From the NCBI GenBank assembly GCA_016713765.1, contig JADJON010000001.1, positions 2,232,001-2,296,000 of the forward strand: a stretch of DNA of 64,000 nt, read 5' to 3'. The first letter of the stretch is position 1, and every line of letters begins with the position of its first letter. Shown here piece after piece: positions 49,365-57,448 of the stretch. The stretch comes from Bacteroidota bacterium (GTDB lineage Bacteria > Bacteroidota > Bacteroidia > AKYH767-A > 2013-40CM-41-45). Both the position numbers and the translations under genes were made by a program. Under the pieces are notes generated by a model. It did no database searches. It was not told the DNA's origin and saw only the letters and a list, made by a program, of their open reading frames with translations.

Positions 49365-51164
49365 ATGTCAATTCAACGATTCCAGGATACCATTCGCCAA
49401 TCGGTGGTCACTGCCGTTCAAGACCGGTTTGGAAAATCCATTGCCGCTGACCAGGTCGTATTCCAGGAGACCAAGCGGGAGTTTGAAGGGGATATCACCC
49501 TGTTGGTGTTTCCCTTGGCCAAGGTTTCCGGCTTGTCACCCGAACTTACGGCCGAGCAACTGGGCGGATACCTCGTGGAATTTGCCGGGATCGTCACGCG
49601 ATTCAATGTCGTCAAAGGCTTTCTGAACCTGGTCATTGCCGATCGTTTCTGGAACGATTTCTTTCAGGCCATTGCCGCTGATACCCGGCAATTATTTGAT
49701 GCGGGGAAGACGGCGCGTCGCCGTTTGATGGTAGAGTATTCTTCGCCGAATACCAATAAACCCCTCCATCTTGGGCACATCCGGAACAACCTGCTCGGCT
49801 TTTCCGTCGCGGAAATCCTGAAAGCCGCCGGCCATGATGTCACGAAGGTGAACCTCGTCAACGACCGGGGCGTTCACATCTGCAAATCCATGCTGGCCTG
49901 GAAAAAATTCGGTCATGGCGAGACGCCCGAATCGAGTGGGATGAAAGGCGACCACCTGGTTGGCAAGTACTACGTCGTGTACGACAAGAAACTCAAGGAG
50001 CAGATCGAGGAGGGCAAGAAAGCCGGTCTTCCGGAAGAAGCGGCCGAAAAACAGGCGCCACTGACCCTTGAAGTCCAGGAGATGTTGCGCCAATGGGAAG
50101 CCGGCGATCCGGAGACCATTGCTTTGTGGAAACGGATGAACGGCTGGGTCTACGAAGGCTTTGATGAGACTTACCGGCTCATGGGGGTGGACTTCGACAA
50201 AACCTATTACGAATCTGAAACCTACCTCTTAGGAAAACGAATTGTCGATGAAGGTCTGTCCCAAGGGGTGTTCTATCGCAAAGACGATGGCTCCGTCTGG
50301 ATTGATCTGACGGATGTCGGACTTGATCAGAAATTGCTCCTGCGCTCCGACGGAACTTCTGTCTATATCACCCAGGACCTGGGTACCGCGCAGTTGCGCT
50401 ACGATGAGTTTAAGGGCTTGGAATCATTGATTTATGTAGTCGGAAATGAACAAGAATATCATTTCAAAGTACTGCGGGAAATCTTCCGGAAACTAGGCCG
50501 GGAATGGGCTACCGGTTTATACCATCTGTCATACGGGATGGTCGACCTTCCGTCCGGCAAGATGAAATCCCGAGAAGGTACCGTCGTGTATGCCGATGAC
50601 CTCATCCGTGAAGTGGTGGAGCAATGCGAAATGGCGACCAAGGCGCAGGGGAAGATCGACGATTTCGATTCAGCGGAAGCCCGGCATTTGTACCACACGC
50701 TTGGAATGGGCGCGTTGAAGTATTTCATCCTGAAAGTCGATCCCAAGAAGCGTATGCTCTTCAATCCGGCGGAGAGCATCGACATCAACGGTAACACCGG
50801 CCCGTTCATCCAGTATGCCCATGCCCGCATCTGTTCCGTCCTGAGAAAGGGAACGGCTGCCAATGTCAATAAAAGCCTTACCGGAACACACCAACCGGAT
50901 GAGGGCGAAAAAGACCTGCTACGCGTATTGTACCGATATCCGGAAGTCCTGCAAGACGCGGCGAATGGATATTCTCCGGCCCTGGTCGCGAATTATGCCT
51001 ACGAAGTAGCAAAAAGCTTCAATCACTTTTGGCACGACCACCAGATCATCGATGCGGCCAATCCCACTGCCTCTGCCTTCCGCTTGGAGCTGAGCCGGGT
51101 AACGGGAGCTGTCATCAAAGAAACGTTAAGGCTGCTCGGCATCGAGGCGCCTGAGCGGATGTGA
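49365..51164 (+). CDS. argS: Arginyl-tRNA synthetase
   Basis: Class I synthetase that charges tRNA-Arg. The N-terminal Add1-like domain (VFQETKREFEGDITLLVFPL) recognises tRNA; SSPNTNKPLHLGHIRNNLLG (about residues 126-145) carries the HIGH motif; MVDLPSGKMKSREGTVV (about 392-408) is the KMSKS-like loop; the DALR anticodon-binding domain forms the C-terminus (QYAHARICSVLRK; FNHFWHDHQI). 599 residues is standard. Transcription together with arginase links arginine use and charging. Confidence 0.97.
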   Translation: MSIQRFQDTIRQSVVTAVQDRFGKSIAADQVVFQETKREFEGDITLLVFPLAKVSGLSPELTAEQLGGYLVEFAGIVTRFNVVKGFLNLVIADRFWNDFFQAIAADTRQLFDAGKTARRRLMVEYSSPNTNKPLHLGHIRNNLLGFSVAEILKAAGHDVTKVNLVNDRGVHICKSMLAWKKFGHGETPESSGMKGDHLVGKYYVVYDKKLKEQIEEGKKAGLPEEAAEKQAPLTLEVQEMLRQWEAGDPETIALWKRMNGWVYEGFDETYRLMGVDFDKTYYESETYLLGKRIVDEGLSQGVFYRKDDGSVWIDLTDVGLDQKLLLRSDGTSVYITQDLGTAQLRYDEFKGLESLIYVVGNEQEYHFKVLREIFRKLGREWATGLYHLSYGMVDLPSGKMKSREGTVVYADDLIREVVEQCEMATKAQGKIDDFDSAEARHLYHTLGMGALKYFILKVDPKKRMLFNPAESIDINGNTGPFIQYAHARICSVLRKGTAANVNKSLTGTHQPDEGEKDLLRVLYRYPEVLQDAANGYSPALVANYAYEVAKSFNHFWHDHQIIDAANPTASAFRLELSRVTGAVIKETLRLLGIEAPERM

Positions 51165-51178
51165 TAAGGATATCCGGC

Positions 51179-51790
51179 TTATTCATCATCTTCCTCTTCT
51201 TCGGGGCGATTGTCCAGTCGTTCCCGGATGATCTCCAGGTGTTCCCGTTTCTTCCATTCCCGTAACTCCCGCATCAAAGGGCGGTGATAGTGGTGGTTTT
51301 CCAGAAAACGAACCTGAATCTGGTCCCACTCGAACGAGTCGTTCACGATCCGGTAGGCTAGCAATTCTCGGTAGAGATGATTGGAAATCTCCTCGAAGTC
51401 ATCCCGTCCGAGGTAATCCAGATCGGCATCGCACAGTATCTCCGAAAGCAAGTCGGTCGGATGTTGAGGAATGCGCGTAGCCTGAATGAGGTCACACACT
51501 CGTTCGACAAAGGATTCATCCGCACCGTGTTGGGGCAATAAGATGCGCGCGATCGCGCAACTATGCCATTCGTGGTCGGCGTAGGCAACCGTGAAACCGG
51601 TGTCGTGCAGGATCGCTGCGGCCCCCAGGAGTTCCAGCTCGAATGGCGAGAGGCCTTCTTCACGACCTATGCGCAAGGCGGACCGCAATACATCCCGGGT
51701 GTGGGCAGGTGAGTGGTAATAGAGGTCCGGCAAAAGCCGCGACTGCAGCATCTGCGCTACCTGTATATCCAGCAGCCGGATATTCACCAT
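51179..51790 (-). CDS. HD-domain phosphohydrolase
   Basis: A 203-residue protein. YYHSPAHTRDVL (about residue 24) and AAILHDTGF (about 59-67) give the H...HD metal site, with further ligands in HEWHS and CDADLDYLG. HD proteins hydrolyse phosphomonoesters, cyclic dinucleotides or (p)ppGpp; there is no synthetase or REC domain here to narrow it. The acidic tail EEEEDDE is unusual. Its start at 51790 lies 30 bases from the divergent YiiX-like gene. Confidence 0.88.
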   Translation of the reverse strand: MVNIRLLDIQVAQMLQSRLLPDLYYHSPAHTRDVLRSALRIGREEGLSPFELELLGAAAILHDTGFTVAYADHEWHSCAIARILLPQHGADESFVERVCDLIQATRIPQHPTDLLSEILCDADLDYLGRDDFEEISNHLYRELLAYRIVNDSFEWDQIQVRFLENHHYHRPLMRELREWKKREHLEIIRERLDNRPEEEEDDE

Positions 51791-51819
51791 ACGAGGAAAA
51801 GTACGAAGAATTTCCCGCT

Positions 51820-52542
51820 ATGCGATTGTTCGCTGATTTTTTGAAAAGGCGAAACCCGGCAGCGGCTTGTCCGTTATCATTCCTTGTGCTGCGCTCCATC
51901 CGCCCGCGTTTTCCTGACCTGTTGCTCCTGGTACTCCTGGGTATATCGTTAGTTGGGGTCGGTTTCGCCGGACAGGGACCTGCCCGCGATCGAACGTCGC
52001 TTTCCCATTTGTCCCTGCCGGATCATGAACTGCTTCGCGAAGGCGATGTCGTTCTTCGCCGCGGCAAAGGTATCATCAGTGAATCCCTCCGTCACTTTTC
52101 GTTGCAGGATCCATCGTACTCCCATGCGGGGATACTCGTGCGGGAGCAAGATCGTTGGATGGTGGTCCATGCCATCGGCGGGGAAGACAATCCGACGGAT
52201 AAATTGAAGAAAGAATCGCTTGCCGCGTTTTGTCGTTCCGATCTGAGTAGCGCCATGGGTATCATTCGTCTTGACCTCACACCCGCTGATCGGGTGAGGC
52301 TGAAGCGGATCGTGGAAAGTATGCTGGAGGCGGGACCTTATTTCGATTCCGATTTCGACCTGGCTTCCGATGACCGGTTCTACTGCACAGAGTTTGTTTA
52401 CAAAGCCGTATTGGCAGCAACTGGGGATCGTAAATTCCTACCTTTGACCCGTCTTTCGGGTCGGGAATATGTGGCATGCGATAACCTGTACCTCAACGAA
52501 CACGCACGCATCATCTATTCGTACTCTTCCAACCGGAAATAA
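51820..52542 (+). CDS. YiiX-like permuted papain-fold hydrolase
   Basis: A 240-residue protein with one hydrophobic N-terminal segment (DLLLLVLLGISLVGVGFAG), probably a signal anchor. The core has the NlpC/P60-superfamily YiiX pattern: LREGDVVLRRGKGIISESLR, SYSHAGILVRE (catalytic His), and FYCTEFVYKAV (catalytic Cys). YiiX-like enzymes are thought to act on lipid or amide bonds in the envelope. The frame is open to 51643, but that part is antisense to the HD gene; ATG 51820 is chosen. The next lipoprotein gene starts ten bases after the stop. Confidence 0.87.
   Translation: MRLFADFLKRRNPAAACPLSFLVLRSIRPRFPDLLLLVLLGISLVGVGFAGQGPARDRTSLSHLSLPDHELLREGDVVLRRGKGIISESLRHFSLQDPSYSHAGILVREQDRWMVVHAIGGEDNPTDKLKKESLAAFCRSDLSSAMGIIRLDLTPADRVRLKRIVESMLEAGPYFDSDFDLASDDRFYCTEFVYKAVLAATGDRKFLPLTRLSGREYVACDNLYLNEHARIIYSYSSNRK
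52439..52446 (+). promoter_or_regulatory. Candidate internal -7 promoter box TACCTTTG before the DUF4878 lipoprotein
   Basis: Exact TAnnTTTG match inside the end of the YiiX-like gene, about 105 bases before the lipoprotein ATG. It could give the lipoprotein its own transcript; chance occurrence inside codons is possible. Confidence 0.3.
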
Positions 52543-52552
52543 TCCACTTGAA

Positions 52553-53023
52553 ATGAAAAAGCTCCAACACTTCCTGAGTTTCCTGCTGATCGCGGCCCTG
52601 AGTGCTTGCGGTGGAGGAGATTCCCCGAAATCCGTAGCCGAGAACTTCCTGAAGGCCATGAACAGCATGGACTTTGAAGGCGCCAAGAAATACGGCACGG
52701 AGGACACCGGCAAGTTGCTCGACATGATGAGCGGTTTTGCCAAAATGGTTCCGGATTCCATGAAGGCGAATGAGACCAAGTTTGAAATCACCGGAGAAAA
52801 GATCGAAGGTGACAAGGCGACCGTGACTTACAAGGAAGAAGGCCGTGAAGGTGAAACGCCCCTCAGTCTGGTACGCATCGACGGTAAGTGGAAGGTGTCC
52901 ATGAGTAAAGAGAGCATGAGCGGTGCGGATGCGGGCGGCTCCATGGATATCGGCGCTACCAGTATGGATAGTTCTGCCGGACCGGAACCTGAACCTGAGG
53001 CGGTGGACAGTGTTTCCAATTGA
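52553..53023 (+). CDS. Small lipoprotein with DUF4878 domain
   Basis: A 156-residue lipoprotein: signal MKKLQHFLSFLLIAALSACG with lipobox LSAC (Cys about 19), then GGGDSPKSVAENFLKAMNSM, the start of a DUF4878/SnoaL-like cystatin-type fold, and KWKVSMSKESM at its end. A Ser/Asp/Pro-rich tail of about 30 residues follows. Function unknown; these proteins are often single surface lipoproteins. ATG 52553 was chosen over 52469, which lies in the preceding gene. Confidence 0.88.
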   Translation: MKKLQHFLSFLLIAALSACGGGDSPKSVAENFLKAMNSMDFEGAKKYGTEDTGKLLDMMSGFAKMVPDSMKANETKFEITGEKIEGDKATVTYKEEGREGETPLSLVRIDGKWKVSMSKESMSGADAGGSMDIGATSMDSSAGPEPEPEAVDSVSN

Positions 53024-53035
53024 ATGAACACAGAT

Positions 53036-53062
53036 AAAGCCGGCGGACAGCCGGCTTTTTTA
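53036..53062. terminator. Terminator between the convergent lipoprotein and FAH-family genes
   Basis: Arms AAAGCCGG (53036-53043) and CCGGCTTT (53051-53058) with a seven-base loop, then TTT on the plus strand. It ends the lipoprotein transcript and reaches the stop codon of the convergent gene. Confidence 0.8.
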
Positions 53063-53671
53063 TTTTACATCGAAACGCAACAACGACTCGCCTTCCAGGA
53101 AGGCTTCGAGCGTATCACCTGCCGCGACCGCCCCGACCCCTTTCGGGGTCCCGGTGAAGATCAAATCACCTTTACGGAGTGTAATGTAGCGGGAGAGGTG
53201 TGCAAGGATGCGGTTAAAAGGAAAGAGCATGAGCGAACTGTCGCCACGTTGCACCTCCTGGCCGTTTCGGGTCAGGGAAAAATGAATGGCGTCATTTCCT
53301 AAGAACGACTCGAACGGAACGATTCGTCCGACCGGAGCGGAATGATCAAAGGCTTTGGCGGGCTCCCAGGGCAGGCCCTTTTCCTTCTGGCGCTGCTGTA
53401 CATCCCGAGCTGTGAAATCGACTCCTACCGTGATCCCATCGATGTACCGGGAGGCAAATTCTTCCTGGATGTGCTTTCCTTCCTTGCCGATGCGAAGAAC
53501 CAGCTCCACCTCGTGGTGGATGTCGTTTGAGAAATCAGGCAGGTAGAAAGCCTGTCCCGGAGGCAGGAGGGCGGTATCGGGCTTTAAGAAGAATACGGGT
53601 TCCGCGGGGATATCGTTCTTCAATTCCGCCGCGTGTTCGGCGTAGTTCCGGCCGATGCACAGAATCTTCAT
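53060..53671 (-). CDS. Fumarylacetoacetate hydrolase (FAH) family protein
   Basis: A 203-residue single-domain FAH-fold protein. KILCIGRNYAEHAAELKNDI at the N-terminus, PVFFLKPDTALLPPGQ, the metal Glu pair in HHEVELVLRIGKEG and the FTGTPKGVGAV loop are typical. Small members act as acylpyruvate hydrolases or oxaloacetate decarboxylases. There is no tyrosine-degradation neighbour, so acylpyruvase/oxaloacetate decarboxylase is more likely than true FAH. It lies five bases after the stop of the exonuclease gene and is probably its cotranscript. Confidence 0.92.
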   Translation of the reverse strand: MKILCIGRNYAEHAAELKNDIPAEPVFFLKPDTALLPPGQAFYLPDFSNDIHHEVELVLRIGKEGKHIQEEFASRYIDGITVGVDFTARDVQQRQKEKGLPWEPAKAFDHSAPVGRIVPFESFLGNDAIHFSLTRNGQEVQRGDSSLMLFPFNRILAHLSRYITLRKGDLIFTGTPKGVGAVAAGDTLEAFLEGESLLRFDVK

Positions 53672-53676
53672 CCGGG

Positions 53677-54453
53677 TTACTTGTTGTTGAAATCCTTTAA
53701 CCGGATCTGGGTAATGACATTCTTGGTATTGGTGGCGAAATCACCTTTCATCATCCAGTCGTAATAGGACGGTTCGTTTCGGAAAATTTCGGAAACCAGG
53801 CGCCCTTTGTACTTACCGAAGTTGAATACTTCATCACCTTTTTCGTTGTATACGATACGGCCGGCAAGGTCCACGTTCTTGTTCATGCTGCTGAACTGGG
53901 CCAGCCAATCGACGTCAGTTTGCAGGCTGTCGTATCGCTCCAACTGGGCTTCGAGCACCTCACAGGTGGCAAAGGTGTCGGCTTCGGCGGAATGGGCATT
54001 CAACAGGTCTTTCCCGCAATAGAATTTATAAGCTGCCGACAAGGTGCGTTGCTCCATCTTGTGAAAGATGTTTTGCACGTCGATTAATTTTCGGTCAGCG
54101 ATCTCAAAATGGATTCCGGAACGGGTGAATTCCTCGATCAACAACGGGATATCGAATTTGTTGGAATTGTATCCGGCCAGATCAGCATTACCGATTAAGG
54201 CCTGCAGGTCGCGTGCTACATCCTGGAAGGTTGGGCAGTCCTGGATGTCGGCATCGTAGATCCCGTGGATACGGCTGGATTCAACAGGTATCGGGACAGT
54301 CGGATTGATCCGCATGGTCTTGCTTTCACGATTACCGTTCGGCTGGACTTTCAGCAAAGCGATTTCAACGATGCGATCCGTGCCGATGTTGGTTCCGGTC
54401 GTTTCCAGATCGATGAAGACCAACGGCCGTTTTAATTGAAGCTTACGACTCAT
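53677..54453 (-). CDS. DnaQ-like 3'-5' exonuclease (DEDD family)
   Basis: A 258-residue protein whose first about 180 residues are an exonuclease domain: VFIDLETTGT (ExoI, D-x-E at about residues 14 and 16), AGYNSNKFDIPLLIEEF (ExoII) and HSAEADTFAT (ExoIII, HxxxxD). The final about 75 residues (VFNFGKYKGRLVSEIFRNEP) form a small DUF3820-like domain often seen after such exonucleases. Repair or RNA trimming role unknown. Its ATG overlaps the stop of the upstream TPR-PD40 gene (ATGA). Confidence 0.92.
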   Translation of the reverse strand: MSRKLQLKRPLVFIDLETTGTNIGTDRIVEIALLKVQPNGNRESKTMRINPTVPIPVESSRIHGIYDADIQDCPTFQDVARDLQALIGNADLAGYNSNKFDIPLLIEEFTRSGIHFEIADRKLIDVQNIFHKMEQRTLSAAYKFYCGKDLLNAHSAEADTFATCEVLEAQLERYDSLQTDVDWLAQFSSMNKNVDLAGRIVYNEKGDEVFNFGKYKGRLVSEIFRNEPSYYDWMMKGDFATNTKNVITQIRLKDFNNK

Positions 54454-56030
54454 TTGGCTGCAGCTTTGACGGTGATGTTCAATTCCAGCGGCGCGTCGGT
54501 TACCTGGACATCCTCCGCGTGATTCTCGAAGTTGTAGCCTTCGAGACGTAGTTTGTAGGTGCCGGGATCTACCGCGAGGTAGAAGTGCGTGGTAGCCACC
54601 TGGGGTTTATATTCCTGGACCGGTTGTCCATTCGCGTCCTCCAACACGGCTTTGGTCAATTCCACTTTCGCTCCTGTCGAAGAAGTGATGTTGCCACTGA
54701 TCAGGGTCCGAACCGGAAATGAAGCCTTGTCATCGAAGGTCAACTGCCAGATGTCGCGATCGCCCATGCCGCCTTTCCGGCAAGAACTTACATACGCGGA
54801 CTTACCATCAGCGCTGAATGAGATGAAACGGTTGTCATCCGGTGTATTGACCGGGTAGCCGAGATTCAGGGGGGCGGACCAAGCGCCCGTCTTTGCGTCA
54901 AAAGAACTTCGGAACAGATCATAGCCTCCCATGCTGTTGTGTCCTTTGCTGGCAAAATAGAGCGTTTGACCATCCAGGGTCAGAAACGGTGCATCATCGT
55001 CGAACTTTGAATTGATGGTTGTCCCCAGGTTAATGGCTTCTGACCATTCGCCTTTCTCCCGTCGGATCATCCAGAGATCGCGACCACCTTGCCCTTCCTT
55101 ACGGTCACTGGAAAAGATCAGGAGGTTGCCGTCGGCTGAAAGGGCCGCGGCGCTTTCTTCTTGCTTGGAGTTGACCTGCGGGGGAAGCAGGTTGGACCGT
55201 TGCCAGGCTTTTCCTTTCAACGGCGCGGCACCGAGATCGCCAAAGATCTCCGCATTGTCAAAATAGACATAAAGTTGATTTCCGTCCTGAGTCATCCCGA
55301 CGGCTTCTTCATCCCAGTCGGTGTTCACCAGTCCGCCAATGCCTTTCGCTTTCAGCCAGGCAGTATCTTTCCAGGTGCTCCAATATATGTCGGAAGGATA
55401 GATACCAAGATCTTCAATGAATCCACCGATGTTGCCTTTTCTTCTGGAGGTGAACACAAGCTGCTTCCCGTTGGCGGAGATGAACGGATTGTATTCATCA
55501 TAGATCGTATTGATCGCCTTGCCCGGGTTGGTGAACGTAACCGCGACCGGATGAGCGCAGAGTTCTTTTCCGTTCTGGCACATCTGAATAAGACGTTCCG
55601 GACTTACGAAATCACGAAGCGGCTTATTGTTGTTGGCGGTCTTGAAGGTGCTCAAGGATGCGATCGCATCATCCCAGCGCAACTGGTGCATATAAGCGAT
55701 GCCCATCCAAAAATCGATCTCCTTCTTGGCGTCCTTGGCTGCTTTCCCCTTTTCCAAATGCTCCAGCGCTTCCGCCTTGTCCTGATTCGTCAGTAGATAG
55801 CAGACACCCAGTTTGTATTGATAATCCGCATTGCCAGGATCCGACTTGACCAGTTCCTTGTAGGATTTCAAGGCACTATCGAAGTTGCCGGCAACGAACA
55901 GGACTGATGCGTCTTTCTTGACCACCTTAGCCTCATCAGCTGTCAGTACGTGGTTCTTTGCTTTCTGGGCGGATGTCAGGACGGGGAGAAGACACCCGAG
56001 CCACAGGAATAACCGGTAATGCTTTCGCAT
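54450..56030 (-). CDS. TPR-PD40 envelope protein lacking an OmpA domain
   Basis: A 526-residue exported protein (signal MRKHYRLFLWLGCLLPVLTS). TPR helices (about 35-125: KSYKELVKSDPGNADYQYKL, YMHQLRWDDAIASL) precede PD40 units (about 165-420: NPFISANGKQLVFTSRR, DGNLLIFSSDRKEGQGGRDL, DGQTLYFASKGHNSMGGYDL). The last about 90 residues are a PEGA-like beta domain (YKLRLEGYNFENHAE). It is the same architecture as the PorE-like gene at 26300-28231 but without the OmpA peptidoglycan anchor, so it may act in a different complex. Coupled to the exonuclease gene downstream. Confidence 0.88.
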   Translation of the reverse strand: MRKHYRLFLWLGCLLPVLTSAQKAKNHVLTADEAKVVKKDASVLFVAGNFDSALKSYKELVKSDPGNADYQYKLGVCYLLTNQDKAEALEHLEKGKAAKDAKKEIDFWMGIAYMHQLRWDDAIASLSTFKTANNNKPLRDFVSPERLIQMCQNGKELCAHPVAVTFTNPGKAINTIYDEYNPFISANGKQLVFTSRRKGNIGGFIEDLGIYPSDIYWSTWKDTAWLKAKGIGGLVNTDWDEEAVGMTQDGNQLYVYFDNAEIFGDLGAAPLKGKAWQRSNLLPPQVNSKQEESAAALSADGNLLIFSSDRKEGQGGRDLWMIRREKGEWSEAINLGTTINSKFDDDAPFLTLDGQTLYFASKGHNSMGGYDLFRSSFDAKTGAWSAPLNLGYPVNTPDDNRFISFSADGKSAYVSSCRKGGMGDRDIWQLTFDDKASFPVRTLISGNITSSTGAKVELTKAVLEDANGQPVQEYKPQVATTHFYLAVDPGTYKLRLEGYNFENHAEDVQVTDAPLELNITVKAAAK

Positions 56031-56065
56031 GCAGGTAGGATAGACTTTAGGGGAAGTGAGGTTGC

Positions 56066-57382
56066 TCAGATGGGACGATTCACATCGAATTGTTCGAGGT
56101 AATCCGCTACGCGACGAACGAAGCTGCCGCCCAACGATCCGTCCACCACGCGGTGATCATACGAAAGCGACAGGAACATCATGTGCCTGATCCCGATCGT
56201 ATCGCCTTCCGGTGTTTCAATGACGGCCGGTTTTTTCCGGATGGCGCCGACTGCCAGAATGGCGACTTGGGGTTGGTTGATGATCGGTGTTCCCATCACG
56301 TTACCAAAGCTGCCTACGTTCGTCAGTGTGAACGTGCCGTCCTGGATCTCGTCGGGTTTCAGTTTGTTCTGACGTGCACGATTGGCCAGGTCATTGACCG
56401 ATTTGGTGAGGCCGATGAGATTCAGGTGGTCCGCATTCCTGATGACCGGAACGATGAGGTTACCCGAAGGAAGCGCCGTGGCCATACCGATGTTGATGTT
56501 TTTCTTCACAATGATCTTGTTCCCGTCAACCGAGACGTTGATCATCGGAAAATCCCGAATAGCCCGGGCTACCGCTTCAATAAAGATCGGGGTGAAGGTG
56601 ATCTTTTCTTTCTCGCGCTTCTCAAAGGCACCCTTGACCTTATCGCGCCATTTGACCAGATTCGTCACATCTGCTTCCACATAGGAGGTCACATGCGGCG
56701 AAGTATGCTTCGACATCACCATATGGTCCGCGATAATTTTCCGCATGCGGTCCATTTCAATGATCTCGACCGCGCCGGAAACACTCACCGCCGGAGCAGT
56801 ATAGGCTGGAGCGGCTGCGGTTGCTACGGCTGGTGCAGGGACAGGTGCCGGAGCGCTGATCTGTTGTCCTTGCTGCCGGTTGTCGATATGCTGGAGAATA
56901 TCCTGCTTGGTAACCCGGTTGTTCATGCCGGTTCCCGGAATACTCTCCAGTTCCTGCATGCCGATGCCTTCCTGCTTGGCGATATTTCTCACTAAAGGCG
57001 AATAAAAGCGACCGCTGCCGGATGATGACTTGACCAGAGGCTCGGATACTGCTACCGGAGTGGCGGATTTGTGTCCGTTAGACGTTACAGCAGGAGCCGG
57101 TTGCGCTGCCGGGGCCGGACTGGCAGGAGTCGCAGCGACTTTGTCTTGTTCAGACCCGATCTCAGCGATCACTTCACCGACTTTGACAACCTGTCCCTCC
57201 TCAAAGAGGCGCTTTTTCAGGATACCAGCAACCGGAGACGGTACTTCGGAGTCGACTTTATCCGTCGCGATCTCCAATACCGGTTCATCGGCTTCAATGC
57301 GATCGCCTTCCTTTTTCAGCCATTTGAGAATTGTAGCTTCAGCCACGCTTTCGCCCATTTTGGGCATGATGAGTTGCGCCAT
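56066..57382 (-). CDS. Dihydrolipoamide acyltransferase (E2) of a 2-oxoacid dehydrogenase complex
   Basis: A 438-residue E2. Residues 1-75 are a lipoyl domain with lipoyl-Lys 42 in EIATDKVDSEVPS; an Ala/Pro linker follows; a peripheral subunit-binding domain lies at about 128-165 (SPLVRNIAKQEGIGMQELES); the catalytic domain ends with LSYDHRVVDGSLGGSF (HxxxDG, His about 412). The single lipoyl domain with this start motif is typical of the branched-chain (BkdB) or succinyl E2; the fused E1 at 13884 fits a branched-chain complex, and the shared TAATTTTG promoter box hints at coregulation. Which complex it serves is inferred. Confidence 0.92.
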   Translation of the reverse strand: MAQLIMPKMGESVAEATILKWLKKEGDRIEADEPVLEIATDKVDSEVPSPVAGILKKRLFEEGQVVKVGEVIAEIGSEQDKVAATPASPAPAAQPAPAVTSNGHKSATPVAVSEPLVKSSSGSGRFYSPLVRNIAKQEGIGMQELESIPGTGMNNRVTKQDILQHIDNRQQGQQISAPAPVPAPAVATAAAPAYTAPAVSVSGAVEIIEMDRMRKIIADHMVMSKHTSPHVTSYVEADVTNLVKWRDKVKGAFEKREKEKITFTPIFIEAVARAIRDFPMINVSVDGNKIIVKKNINIGMATALPSGNLIVPVIRNADHLNLIGLTKSVNDLANRARQNKLKPDEIQDGTFTLTNVGSFGNVMGTPIINQPQVAILAVGAIRKKPAVIETPEGDTIGIRHMMFLSLSYDHRVVDGSLGGSFVRRVADYLEQFDVNRPI

Positions 57383-57426
57383 CGGTTGGGAATAGAATAG
57401 GAACGACCCCGCTACCGGGGTTTTAG

Positions 57427-57434
57427 CAAAATTA
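57427..57434 (-). promoter_or_regulatory. Candidate -7 promoter box TAATTTTG of the E2 gene
   Basis: Minus-strand TAATTTTG, 44 bases before the ATG at 57382 and after the stop of the glycosyltransferase gene. The same octamer precedes the E1 gene (13853-13860). Confidence 0.5.
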
Positions 57435-57448
57435 GCAATAAGGATGCG

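Noticed and set aside
56090..56995. 301-codon open frame on the plus strand
   Set aside because: Antisense shadow of the E2 gene; His-rich nonsense composition.
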